Of a DNA stretch of 64,000 nucleotides, positions 1 through 8,165 are shown piece by piece. The notes below the pieces were generated by a model. That model was not told the origin of the DNA. It did not search any database and saw only the letters and a program-made list of their open reading frames with translations. The first letter of the stretch is position 1; the number at the start of each line of letters is the position of its first letter. The stretch is from assembly GCA_035307385.1 (NCBI GenBank), contig DATGID010000024.1, forward strand, positions 62,001-126,000. The letters are read 5' to 3'. The DNA comes from DATBHW01 sp035307385 (GTDB taxonomy: Bacteria; Chloroflexota; Ktedonobacteria; Ktedonobacterales; DATBGS01). The position numbers and the translations under genes were made by a program.

Positions 1-7
1 TGAGCAA

Positions 8-634
8 ATGCTCTATCGCCAGCATGCGCCTTCTGATGATCGCTATTGTCTTGAACTTTTTCGGCGCGCCATCCGCCAGCGCGATGAACGCGCCTGGGAT
101 TTGGTCTATCAGCAATTCAGCGGCACCGTACTGGGCTGGCTGCGGCAGCACCCTTGCTCCAATCGGCTGCCAGACCATGCCGAGCCAGATGTCTATGTAA
201 CCGATGCCTTCCGTAAGTTCTGGCTGGCAACCGCTTCCCCAGGGGCTGCCACCCCGAACTTTGCGACGCTCGCCAGCGTTCTGGCTTATCTGCGTAGTTG
301 TCTGAACAGTGTGGTGCTGGATGAAATGCGCCAGATTCAGGCGCGCCAGCGCGAAGAACCTCTGGAGGGCATCAGCTATCTTACAGCCGAGGAACCAGAC
401 CATTACTCAGCCGAGGGACTCTGGGCGCTTATTGAGCGAGCACTGCCAGACCGACGCGAGCGGCGCCTGGTCTATCTGCTGTTTGTGCTTGATCTTAAGC
501 CGCGCGAAGTGACACGCGCCGCACCACACGATTTTCCCTCCGCGCAGGAAGTGTATCGCCTGACGCGCAATATCCTTGATCGCCTGCGAAGACATCCCGC
601 TTTGCGAGCCTGGCTAGAGAGTGATAAACAATGA
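8..634 (+). CDS. ECF-like RNA polymerase sigma factor
   Basis: A 208-residue protein that looks like a small sigma-70-type factor. Residues ~15-50 resemble region 2 (LFRRAIRQRDERAWDLVYQ, then a helix with WLRQHP), and ~140-205 resemble region 4 (ALPDRRERRLVYLLFVLDL followed by a helix-turn-helix-like stretch and NILDRLRRHP). Such factors direct core RNA polymerase to a small set of promoters. The region-4 recognition helix is divergent, so its promoter cannot be predicted. The reading frame stays open to the window edge, so the true start may lie further upstream. It is followed, after a 210-bp gap, by a zinc-finger protein of the kind that often controls ECF factors. The CHAT and subtilase genes then follow on the same strand, making them plausible targets or partners. 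Confidence 0.72.
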   Translation: MLYRQHAPSDDRYCLELFRRAIRQRDERAWDLVYQQFSGTVLGWLRQHPCSNRLPDHAEPDVYVTDAFRKFWLATASPGAATPNFATLASVLAYLRSCLNSVVLDEMRQIQARQREEPLEGISYLTAEEPDHYSAEGLWALIERALPDRRERRLVYLLFVLDLKPREVTRAAPHDFPSAQEVYRLTRNILDRLRRHPALRAWLESDKQ

Positions 635-844
635 TACCCGGAAACCAGATGCAAAAAGCGGCGGGGTATCGCGTTCTTCTCAATACCGAGAGGGCACGAT
701 GCCAGCATGTGTTCATCCGCCACATCGAAGGCATGTCCTCTCCCAGGAAGGATACGCGCCGCCTCAGTCAGCCCGGCAGCCAAAGACAGCGCTTGTATGA
801 GGGGTTGCATCTTCCTCCATATTGAGACAAAGGAGTACCCGACG
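635..844 (+). other. Intergenic gap between sigma factor and zinc-finger regulator
   Basis: No convincing gene. An open frame runs through it into the next gene, but the ribosome-binding site AAAGGAG (829-835), 9 nt before the ATG at 845, shows where that gene starts. No clear terminator or promoter was recognised. Confidence 0.5.
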
Positions 845-1594
845 ATGGATGGTCCCACCCCCCATATTCTCGATGAGGATGATCTGGTCGCCGCGATCAT
901 AGACCCGGAGATATTGAGCGCTGAAACCCGGCAGCATCTGGCGCAGTGCCCCACCTGTGCCGAGCGCGCCGCGCCCTATCGCCAGTTTATCTCCGCGCTG
1001 ACCCCCAGGCTCTATCGCTGGGATTGCCCCCAGACCCAGGAGATTAGCGATTATGCCGCTGGCTGGCTGCGTGGCAAGCGCAGACGCGCGCTCACCCTCC
1101 ACTTGAGGCGCTGCCCGCGCTGCACAGAAGAGCTTGAAATCAGCCGACAATTCTTGACCACTTCACCCAGCCCGCTTCCCGCGCGTCCACGTCTGGTCGC
1201 ACAGCTTTTGCCACGTCGAACCGTCGGTCCGGCTCTGGCAGGCATTCGCGGAGGCAGCAGCGAAGATCATGAAGGATGGCCGAGGCAGTACCAGATCGAT
1301 GGCATTTCCCTCTCGCTGCATCGGGCCGCACCCGCTTCCGGTGGAAATGGCGCGATGCTCCTCGGCCTGATCTCTCGCGCTGAATCACCCCCCGATGCTT
1401 TCACCGACATAGAAGTGCGCTTGACCGCAGCAGAAAACCCTGATGAGCCACCGGTTGCAACCGAACAGATCGATGATCTGGGGAACTTCGTCCTTAGCCC
1501 CATTCCCACTGGTCACTTCGACCTGCTTATTTTGCTGCCAGAAGGAGACCTGGTCATCGAAGGGCTTGAATTAAGTCAAGAACCCCTTGCCTGA
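845..1594 (+). CDS. Zinc-finger (zf-HC2-like) putative anti-sigma regulator with C-terminal beta-sandwich; 3' end rewritten by IS
   Basis: A 249-residue soluble protein with two H-x3-C-x2-C motifs near the N-terminus (HLAQCPTC and HLRRCPRC). This is the signature of zf-HC2 anti-sigma-type zinc-binding domains. A variable linker follows, then a ~90-residue segment (IDGISLSLHRA ... FVLSPIPTGHFDLLILLPEG) resembling a carboxypeptidase-regulatory-like beta-sandwich. No transmembrane segment is visible, so it would act in the cytoplasm. The start is ATG 845 with RBS AAAGGAG at 829-835. The last five codons (GAA CCC CTT GCC TGA, after CAA) come from the end of the adjacent TnpB element. Without the insertion the frame would end at ...SQ-TAG, so the protein gained four residues and is probably functional. 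The anti-sigma role is inferred from the neighbouring sigma gene. Confidence 0.65.
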   Translation: MDGPTPHILDEDDLVAAIIDPEILSAETRQHLAQCPTCAERAAPYRQFISALTPRLYRWDCPQTQEISDYAAGWLRGKRRRALTLHLRRCPRCTEELEISRQFLTTSPSPLPARPRLVAQLLPRRTVGPALAGIRGGSSEDHEGWPRQYQIDGISLSLHRAAPASGGNGAMLLGLISRAESPPDAFTDIEVRLTAAENPDEPPVATEQIDDLGNFVLSPIPTGHFDLLILLPEGDLVIEGLELSQEPLA

Positions 1595-1605
1595 AGGCTG
1601 GGGCT
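1581..1605 (-). repeat. Right-end hairpin of the TnpB element (probable 3' part of omega/reRNA)
   Basis: On + the sequence reads AACCCCTTGCCTGAAGGC then TGGGGCTT, an imperfect hairpin with a TGAA loop. In this family the equivalent hairpin forms the 3' scaffold of the guide RNA encoded across the tnpB 3' end. The guide would begin at the TTGAC boundary and copy flanking DNA, here the last ~20 nt of the anti-sigma-like gene. Confidence 0.5.
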
Positions 1606-1615
1606 TGCCCACGTC

Positions 1616-2764
1616 TTACGACTGAGCTTCAGGGCTGCTTGACATCAGCCCACTACCCCGAAAGGCAGTAAAGCGGTTGCGGATGTTGACGGCGGCATTG
1701 ACATCCGCGTGGAGGGTCACTCCGCAGGAAGGACAGGTGAAGACATGGCGCTTGCGCTTCCCACGCAGCCCGCAGCGCGAGCAATTCTGGCTGGTGTAGG
1801 CCGGATTCACTTCGGCTATCGCCAGTCCGGCCAGTTGTGCCTTGCCTTCGACTGCGCGGCGGATGGCACCACGTTGCCATTCCGAGAGCCGACGGCGGAC
1901 GGACTTTCCTTTGATCGTACCTTTCGCTGGTTGGGGGATATGCAAGTCTTCAAAGACCAGCGCCGCGTTGGCTGGAGCCCACTTCACCAGCGTTTTTGCC
2001 ACCTGCTTAGCAAACGTCGTGGTGCGGTTGGATTGCTGGCGGCCCAGCCGTTTGAGCGTGCGTCGTACCGAGCGGGTACTGCGATGCTCTGCCTTCTTGG
2101 CAGCCAGTTTGCGCTTGAGGCGATTGCGCGTTTTGAAGGTGCGGCGATTCTTGACCTTGATGGCCTTACCGCTGGGAAAGAGGGTGTGTCCGTCCGGGTC
2201 TACCGCGACCAAGGCGTTGGTTTCGTTCAGATCAATGCCCACCGGATGCACAGCGGTTGGTGTTGGCACCTCCAGGGTCACGGTCAGGCGACCAACCAGC
2301 TTGCCCTTTCGCTCAATCACAGTCAGGCTATCCAGTTCGGTGGCGGAGACGAGCATCGGGTGGAAGTAGTCAGGGATGGTATAGGAAACACGCTTGCGGC
2401 CTGCCACCGTCCAGAGGGAGAGTGTCCCATCTGCCCGGAAATCAGCGTCCCGGCCTCGCTTACCAATCAGGAAGAGGGCGCGAGCATGCCGGAAGGCAAA
2501 GGGTCGTTTGGCTGGTTTCTTGTTGCTGAGAGCGCTGGCATAGGCTCCCGCCGTCAGACGGATAGCCGAAATGGTCATCTGCGCATTGAGCATGCCCTTG
2601 ACCTGATGATAGCAGGCGCGTTGCAGCGCGAGCGGTCCCAATGGCTGCCCCGCGTTAAAGCAGGGTGCAGACAGTTCTTGCTGCACCTGCTGAAAGGCAA
2701 GGACGGTCCGGCGAATGTCTTCATCATTAGGCAACAGAACCGTCAGTGCTCGTTGTGTTTCCAT
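1616..2764 (-). CDS. tnpB: TnpB RNA-guided endonuclease (OrfB, IS605 family)
   Basis: A 382-residue full-length TnpB. The RuvC-like catalytic residues are visible: D178 in GIDLNETNALV, E272 in LVFEDLHIP, and D354 in HADVNAAVNI. A four-cysteine zinc finger lies between the last two (C328, C331, C344, C347: SQNCSRCG and FTCPSCG). An N-terminal wedge/REC-like region occupies residues 1-170. All key residues are intact, so it is probably an active nuclease that cuts DNA next to a transposon-specific motif (TAM), guided by an RNA from its own 3' end. Here the TAM would be TTGAC. The gene is antisense to its neighbours and sits alone between the two element ends. The start ATG lies 31 nt inside the left boundary. 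Confidence 0.9.
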   Translation of the reverse strand: METQRALTVLLPNDEDIRRTVLAFQQVQQELSAPCFNAGQPLGPLALQRACYHQVKGMLNAQMTISAIRLTAGAYASALSNKKPAKRPFAFRHARALFLIGKRGRDADFRADGTLSLWTVAGRKRVSYTIPDYFHPMLVSATELDSLTVIERKGKLVGRLTVTLEVPTPTAVHPVGIDLNETNALVAVDPDGHTLFPSGKAIKVKNRRTFKTRNRLKRKLAAKKAEHRSTRSVRRTLKRLGRQQSNRTTTFAKQVAKTLVKWAPANAALVFEDLHIPQPAKGTIKGKSVRRRLSEWQRGAIRRAVEGKAQLAGLAIAEVNPAYTSQNCSRCGLRGKRKRHVFTCPSCGVTLHADVNAAVNIRNRFTAFRGSGLMSSSPEAQS

Positions 2765-2774
2765 GTACTCATGG
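2761..2774 (-). repeat. Left-end subterminal hairpin of the TnpB element
   Basis: CCATG-TACT-CATGG, a 5-bp stem with a 4-nt loop, overlaps the tnpB start codon and lies about 20 nt from the left boundary. IS200/IS605 elements carry such imperfect hairpins at both ends for recognition by TnpA. Confidence 0.4.
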
Positions 2775-2793
2775 CACCACTACAGAGGATGCT

Positions 2794-5700
2794 ATGTCAA
2801 TAGATGATGTGGAAAGACGGCGCTTCCTCCACACACCTGAAGGCAGTAGCCCCCGCGCCGAAAATCAAGTGGATAGGCCAACGATGGATGCCCATACCTT
2901 TGTTTCCGACCTCTTGCCTTTGCGGGACGAGGCCGTCACCCAATTTATTGCGAAGCATGCCCCTGAAGTGGATGACCTGGACACAGTGGCCCAGCAGATC
3001 AAAGACGAAGCCCAGGCCCAGGAAACCCGCGACCTGAACATATCGCTCATCATTGCCGATCAGTTGCTGGCGTTTTCTGATTGGACAGGCAACTCACGCC
3101 ACCGCGCGCTGGGCTTTCTGGCGCGCGGCAATGTCTTCATGCGCCAGGGCCATCAGCGCGAGGCCATCCAATGCTTCGATGTCGCTGGAACCGATTTTCT
3201 CAAAGCGGATGACGACATTGGTTGGGCACGCACTCGCATCAGTTATCTGTGGAGCGCTTCCAAGATCGGCCTTGCAGCAGACGCGCTTGAACAGGCTGAG
3301 CGCGCCAGAGAAATTTTTGCGCGTCATGAAGAACACAAGCGCGCTGGTGACCTGGAGGTGAATCTGGCGCTGGCCCTGGGAGGTGTCGGGCGCTATCAGG
3401 AAGCGCTGGCTGCTTATGATCGCGCGTTGGAATCATACAGCAAGACGCCGGAGTCAACTAACTACACAGGTTGGGTTCTGACGAACAAAGCAGCCGTTCT
3501 GGACATGTTAGGTGATTTGCACGGAGCGATTACTTCTTTCCAGGAGGCTAGAGCCATTTTCTCCCAAAATGGGCAGCCGTTGGCAGTCGCTACAACCGAA
3601 CTGAACCTGGCTTCGGTACGAGCGGCATTGGGCCAATACAGCGCGGCCCTCCATTTCTATCATCAAGCGCGCTACTATTACGAGAAGCACATGCTCTCGA
3701 ACATGGTTGCTTTTACCAACGCTAATATGGCCGATTGCCTTCTCCGCCTGAATCGGCCAGCAGAAGCCCTGCGATTGGCTGAAGAGGCTGTTACCATGTA
3801 CCGCACGCTGGATGAAAAACCAAATCTGGGATGGACGCTCGTCTACCTGGCAAGAGCGCAGATGGCATGCAATCAACCAGCAGAAGCCCTGAATACCCTG
3901 GCAGGAGCACGTGAGCAATTTGAAAAAGCCGGAGCTGCCGCAATTACCGGACTCGTTTTGTTGGCACGAGCAGAACTATTTCTTTCACAGCGTCAGACGG
4001 CACAAGCCCAAAGTAGCACTCTGGAAGCCTTAACGATCTTCAGCACGCACCAGATGGAAGCCTGGGCCGCTGAAGCCCACCTCCTCCAAGGGCGCATCCA
4101 CACAGCCGAAGGCAATCTGGCTCAGGCAGCAGCCCTGGCAAAAGAAGCGCTTGAGGAATCCCGTCAGGCACGCCTGCCCTGGCTGGAGTTTGGATGTCAA
4201 CAACTGCTCGGCCAGTTGGCACAGCGGAATGGAGACCTGGAAAGAGCCGAAGACCATTATCAGGCGGCACTTGCATTACTGGAAGGTCTGATGACCTGGC
4301 TTGTGCGCGACCAGCGCAGTACCTTTCTGGCCGACAAAGAAGAAGTCTACAGCGCTCTGATCAATCTTTCGCTGCCTCGCCATGATGCGAACAAGGCACT
4401 GGAATATTTGGAGCGCATGAAATCGCAGGTGCTGCGCGAATATCTTACTCGCTCGGCTGATATTCGCCTCAAAGCCACTGACCCGGAGGAGGCGCGCTTG
4501 CTGGAGGAATTGCAGCGGCTGCGCCAGGAACTCCAGTGGTATAGCTCCCAGGTCGCCATGCTCGAAAGCACATTTCAAGGGTCTGCCCTTTCAGGCCCGG
4601 CAGTACCGGGAATCAGAGGAGGGCCAATCGGGGCAAATACTGATTCAGCACAGCAAGCTTTCCTGAACCAACAAAAAACCGAACAGCACCGACGCGAACA
4701 AGCCATTACCGAACTACTTGAACGCGCCTTCCTTCAACATGAACGCCTCCGTTTTGAATCACTTACTCCCGTTCGCAAAGAGGATGGCGGGCAGGCTCCC
4801 CATAGCCCCATCTCAACTGAGCACCTGGCTGAACTCTTGCCGGAGTCCAGCACCATGCTAGAGTATTTCATGCAAGGTGATGACATGCTCATCTTCACTC
4901 TCCATGCCCGCCATCGACGCGCTGAAGTCACGACAGTTCCCGGCGCAGTCAACCGGCTGGGCCGCTTGCTCCCCCTCTTTCGTACAAACATTGATTTGGT
5001 TGCGCAGCAGATGAGCACAGAGCCTGCCGGGCTTGCCAACGACTCAACACTCATCGCAAATGCGATGGGCTTGACTCGGAAACTCTACGATCTCTTACTG
5101 CGTCCTGTTGAACAACACATTTCCTCTGACGGGCGGCTGATTATTGTCCCCTATGGCCCGCTCCATAGCCTGCCCTTCCACGCCCTCCAAAATGAAAAAG
5201 GCTACTTGATTGAGCGCTGCGAAGTTGCTTATCTCCCCGCAGCCGCTATGCTCTCTCTTCAAGAGACGAGGCACCCAGTTATACAGCGCTCAGGGAACAG
5301 GCCGGAACGCATTATCGTGCTTGGTCATTCGCACGGCGGAAAACTTCCCTACACCTTGCGTGAGGCGCAGACCGTTGCCAATCTCTTCGACGCGGAAGCT
5401 TACCTGGAAGAGCAAGCGACAGTTGAACGGCTCAGCAGCACCACCAACCACTACAAGATCATTCATATTGCCGCGCATGGTCAGAATCGGATGGACGCGC
5501 CCGATTTCTCCTTCTTGCAACTGGCGGATAGGCAATTAAGCATGATTGATGTCTTCAATCTGGACCTGCCAACCGACCTCATCACCCTCAGCGGCTGTGA
5601 AACCGGGCTGGCCGTGATCGGTGGCGGCGACGAACTGCTGGGCCTGGGGCGAGGCTTTCTGTATGCTGGGGCGCAGTCTTTGTTGATGAGCCTCTGGCGC

Positions 5701-5904
5701 GTAGAAGATGCCAGCACTGCCAAATTAATGGAGCAATTTTATCAGCGGCTACTCGCAGGGCAATCACGGGCAGCAGCGCTGCGTGGCGCTCAACAGAGCT
5801 TACTCGTAAGTGCCCGGACGGGAAGCAGTCCGCAAGCATGGCAGCATCCCTTTTTTTGGTCACCCTTCCACCTGGTAGGCGCTGCCGATCCCATCGCGCT
5901 CTAA
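2794..5904 (+). CDS. TPR-repeat protein with C-terminal CHAT (caspase-like) protease domain
   Basis: A 1036-residue protein. The first ~500 residues are tandem tetratricopeptide-like helical repeats (e.g. GNVFMRQGHQREAIQCFDVA, ALGGVGRYQEALAAYDRALE). A charged helical linker follows at ~540-640. The C-terminal ~330 residues form a CHAT domain with the caspase-type dyad His895 (HIAAHG) and Cys935 (LSGCETG), then the conserved GFLYAGAQSLLMSLWRV segment. CHAT proteins are cysteine proteases that are often switched on by partner binding to their repeats. The ATG at 2794 and its RBS AGAGGA belong to the inserted TnpB element, so the native start was probably ATG 2884 (MDAHTFVSDLLP) after GGATAGG. 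No signal peptide is seen. It is followed 93 bp later by a subtilase gene, suggesting a protease pair. Confidence 0.9.
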   Translation: MSIDDVERRRFLHTPEGSSPRAENQVDRPTMDAHTFVSDLLPLRDEAVTQFIAKHAPEVDDLDTVAQQIKDEAQAQETRDLNISLIIADQLLAFSDWTGNSRHRALGFLARGNVFMRQGHQREAIQCFDVAGTDFLKADDDIGWARTRISYLWSASKIGLAADALEQAERAREIFARHEEHKRAGDLEVNLALALGGVGRYQEALAAYDRALESYSKTPESTNYTGWVLTNKAAVLDMLGDLHGAITSFQEARAIFSQNGQPLAVATTELNLASVRAALGQYSAALHFYHQARYYYEKHMLSNMVAFTNANMADCLLRLNRPAEALRLAEEAVTMYRTLDEKPNLGWTLVYLARAQMACNQPAEALNTLAGAREQFEKAGAAAITGLVLLARAELFLSQRQTAQAQSSTLEALTIFSTHQMEAWAAEAHLLQGRIHTAEGNLAQAAALAKEALEESRQARLPWLEFGCQQLLGQLAQRNGDLERAEDHYQAALALLEGLMTWLVRDQRSTFLADKEEVYSALINLSLPRHDANKALEYLERMKSQVLREYLTRSADIRLKATDPEEARLLEELQRLRQELQWYSSQVAMLESTFQGSALSGPAVPGIRGGPIGANTDSAQQAFLNQQKTEQHRREQAITELLERAFLQHERLRFESLTPVRKEDGGQAPHSPISTEHLAELLPESSTMLEYFMQGDDMLIFTLHARHRRAEVTTVPGAVNRLGRLLPLFRTNIDLVAQQMSTEPAGLANDSTLIANAMGLTRKLYDLLLRPVEQHISSDGRLIIVPYGPLHSLPFHALQNEKGYLIERCEVAYLPAAAMLSLQETRHPVIQRSGNRPERIIVLGHSHGGKLPYTLREAQTVANLFDAEAYLEEQATVERLSSTTNHYKIIHIAAHGQNRMDAPDFSFLQLADRQLSMIDVFNLDLPTDLITLSGCETGLAVIGGGDELLGLGRGFLYAGAQSLLMSLWRVEDASTAKLMEQFYQRLLAGQSRAAALRGAQQSLLVSARTGSSPQAWQHPFFWSPFHLVGAADPIAL

Positions 5905-5997
5905 CGTGGCCGATCATCCACGAAAACTCAACAGCATTCCGTTCTTCTCCAAGAGGCATTTATACATTCTTTTTTTCTTTCCTGCGGAGGATGCTCA

Positions 5998-7821
5998 ATG
6001 ACGCAAAAGCCAAAAGCCATGGAATACCAGGCGCTGCGAGCGCCCATCCCTGCTTCTGATGGCACTGTTACCGAGGCAATCTATTGGATTCCAAACGAGT
6101 TGGCAGTTACGGTGCGCGCGCCAACACCGCCAACGCTGGAGCAACTGAAAACGCTCAGCGCCCGCCTCAAACGCCTGCTCGGCGATGTGGGCATCAGCGT
6201 TGTCCCTTTTTACGCAGGTGGACAACGACTTTCACGCGCCACTACACGACGTTCCTCAACTCATCAAGAATCCCAGGCTGCTGAGCCAGAATACATCCAG
6301 GTAGACTTAGAGGTGGGGAGCACACCTACCAAAGCCTGGGTGGAAATCGCGCAGGAGGAGCGCTGGCAAGACGAATGCAAGCGCCGCCCGAATCGCCTGC
6401 CTGGCGTACATGTCTTCGGAAGCGGGCCGTCAGGTGTTGCTGTGATCTTTTACACATTGCTCACGCATCACCGCCAGCAAGATCAGAGACGCGATGTTGT
6501 GCAGCTTGCCGTCGACTACATCAACGAGCACCTTGATCTGCGAAATCCAGGTCAGGGCCAGTTGCGTGTGCTGGCAGCGATGCCGAATTGGCTAAGCTAT
6601 GGCTTCGCTACAGAGGGCCTGCCAACCAGCGGTCCTGGTGCTCCACCTATGTGGTCACCGGATGCCGCTGCACCTAGCGGCTCCTGGATATTCAAGCAAC
6701 CGGAGTTCGCAGCACTGATTCAGAAGAATAAAACACAGCCTGTGGGAAGTGTTCGCGTCATTCTCTTCGATACTGCATCTGGAAGCGGCCAGGATGTCAT
6801 TGCCGCTGCGCAGAATCTGCCCGATTACGCAGCTAATAGTTTGCTGGGTCAGGTGGTCAACGACCTGCAATCAGGCAAGATGCTCATCACCGACCCCTAT
6901 GCCGCCATCCTGGCGAACGACCCCTTTTTTGCCGGACAAGATGACCTTGGGCGTCCGTTCAGTTATAACATGAACGACCATGGCATCTTCATTGCCGGAA
7001 TCATCCGCAGCATCGTGCCGCAGGCAGAAATAAAACTGGTTCGCACCCAAAACCCCTTCGGCGCGGGCGACATGCACGTGTTCCTCGACGCGCTGGAGGA
7101 AGTGGGGCAGCGCCATGATACGCAGCAGATTGTGTTGAACCTCAGCCTGGGCTTGCTGCCTCCCCTGGAAAACTTGCATCAAATTTGGTTTGGTTCCGGC
7201 TGCTGCTGTGAAGCGCCCGCCTTTGCCGACGCCCTGCGGACCATCGAAAAATTGCATCTGGGCCTGCGGCTGCCCATCCGTTCCCTCATAGAAAAGGGCG
7301 TGGTGATTGTTGCCGCCGCAGGCAACGATTCACTGGGCCACAACCCGCCCCTGGGGCCACGCTTCCCTGCCCGCTACGACGACGTGCTGGGGGTTGGGGC
7401 GGTGAATCGTCTGGGCGAGGCCGCCGCCTACTCCAATCAAGCCAATCTGGACCATTGGGGCAGCGGGATTGCCACCTATGGCGGCGAAGAACCGAACGAT
7501 GATAGCGACACGCTGGCCTGGTATCTGGGCACATCGTCAAAGCAACCAGGACCCCCCGACGCCATCCACAGCTTGTATTTGAACCCGAGCTACCCGCCGC
7601 TCAACGCAGACGATCAGCGCCCCGAACCACCAAACAGCTCCGGCTGGGCCTGGTGGTCTGGAACCTCGTTTGCTACGGGCGTAGTCAGTGGGCTGGCCGC
7701 GCATCATATCCTGGCGGGCTTGCATGGGCAGCAAGTTGTGCAGGCCATCTTGAACGGCCTGGCCTCCGCGCCCTACTCAGCACGCCTGCAAGCACCGATC
7801 TTAGAAGTCGTAGAAGAATAA
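5998..7821 (+). CDS. S8 family (subtilisin-like) serine peptidase
   Basis: A 607-residue protein with a C-terminal subtilase domain and an unusual ~245-residue N-terminal extension. The full catalytic set is present: Asp258 (VRVILFDTA), His328 (NDHGIFIAGII), oxyanion Asn443 (VIVAAAGND) and Ser557 (SGTSFATGVVSGLAA). No signal peptide is apparent, which argues for an intracellular protease, unlike most secreted subtilisins. The insertion between Asp and His includes a cysteine-free linker, and a CCC cluster (GSGCCCEAP) precedes the Asn region. RBS GGAGG lies 7 nt before ATG 5998. Its place directly after the CHAT gene suggests one protease might activate or be a substrate of the other. The N-terminal part could be a propeptide or recognition domain. 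Confidence 0.88.
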   Translation: MTQKPKAMEYQALRAPIPASDGTVTEAIYWIPNELAVTVRAPTPPTLEQLKTLSARLKRLLGDVGISVVPFYAGGQRLSRATTRRSSTHQESQAAEPEYIQVDLEVGSTPTKAWVEIAQEERWQDECKRRPNRLPGVHVFGSGPSGVAVIFYTLLTHHRQQDQRRDVVQLAVDYINEHLDLRNPGQGQLRVLAAMPNWLSYGFATEGLPTSGPGAPPMWSPDAAAPSGSWIFKQPEFAALIQKNKTQPVGSVRVILFDTASGSGQDVIAAAQNLPDYAANSLLGQVVNDLQSGKMLITDPYAAILANDPFFAGQDDLGRPFSYNMNDHGIFIAGIIRSIVPQAEIKLVRTQNPFGAGDMHVFLDALEEVGQRHDTQQIVLNLSLGLLPPLENLHQIWFGSGCCCEAPAFADALRTIEKLHLGLRLPIRSLIEKGVVIVAAAGNDSLGHNPPLGPRFPARYDDVLGVGAVNRLGEAAAYSNQANLDHWGSGIATYGGEEPNDDSDTLAWYLGTSSKQPGPPDAIHSLYLNPSYPPLNADDQRPEPPNSSGWAWWSGTSFATGVVSGLAAHHILAGLHGQQVVQAILNGLASAPYSARLQAPILEVVEE

Positions 7822-7829
7822 GCGTCAAA

Positions 7830-7871
7830 CACAGCAGCGGGGAGCAGCTATGCTTGTTCCTCGCTGCTGTG
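7830..7871. terminator. Bidirectional hairpin between convergent subtilase and zinc-ribbon genes
   Basis: A 10-bp stem CACAGCAGCG (7830-7839) and CGCTGCTGTG (7862-7871), extended by weaker GGGA/TTCC pairing, overlaps the last codons of the minus-strand gene. There is no clear U-tract, so it could be a terminator or an mRNA 3'-end stabiliser. Confidence 0.5.
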
Positions 7872-8165
7872 CCAGAGGTCGCCCCATCGTTCCAGCAGGG
7901 AGCCAAGTTGTGCTCGCTGGCGAGCTTGCTTCTGCTTTTTCTTCGCCCGCTTTGGCGGCGTTTCCTTGCCGACAGGGGGCGCAGGCGGTGGGGTCGAAGG
8001 CTCGGCTTCTTCCTGTCCAAACCATTCGACCAGCAGCGTGCAAGTCTGGCAGAGAACCTTCACATCGCCCTGCGCATCCTCCTCCGCAATGGCAAACGGA
8101 TGCTTGCAGATGCGGCAAACCACCTGCTGCCAGGATTCCTCTGGAAAAGCGGCTAACTGCTCCAT
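7848..8165 (-). CDS. Small zinc-ribbon protein of unknown function
   Basis: A 105-residue protein with a C-x2-C ... C-x2-C zinc ribbon (VVCRICKHPF and VLCQTCTLLV, residues ~17-45), then a proline-rich linker and a strongly basic segment (PPKRAKKKQKQARQR) that could bind nucleic acid. The start chosen is ATG 8165, preceded by GCGAGG. A longer frame exists but lacks support. It converges on the CHAT/subtilase genes and may be unrelated to them. No function is recognised. Confidence 0.6.
   Translation of the reverse strand: MEQLAAFPEESWQQVVCRICKHPFAIAEEDAQGDVKVLCQTCTLLVEWFGQEEAEPSTPPPAPPVGKETPPKRAKKKQKQARQRAQLGSLLERWGDLWHSSEEQA

Larger units (their letters stand above)
1575..2795 (-). mobile_element. 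IS200/IS605-family element carrying only tnpB (IS1341-type)
   Basis: The element is bounded by the pentamer GTCAA (TTGAC on the minus strand) at 1575-1579 and again at 2796-2800 just outside the other end. It holds one gene, tnpB, and no tnpA, so it would need a transposase in trans. The end downstream of tnpB contains an imperfect hairpin (CCCC-TT-GCC, loop TGAA, GGC-T-GGGG, 1583-1603), and the other end has a CCATG/CATGG hairpin at 2761-2774. Both are typical of subterminal structures in this family. Removing the interval rejoins the flanks as ...GAATTAA|GTCAATAGATG. In the reconstructed site the upstream gene ends in TAG, which supports these boundaries. Confidence 0.8.

Noticed and set aside
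1709..2803. 364-residue open frame on + opposite tnpB
   Set aside because: It is the antisense shadow of a gene with intact catalytic motifs. Its translation shows no domain and lacks a ribosome site.
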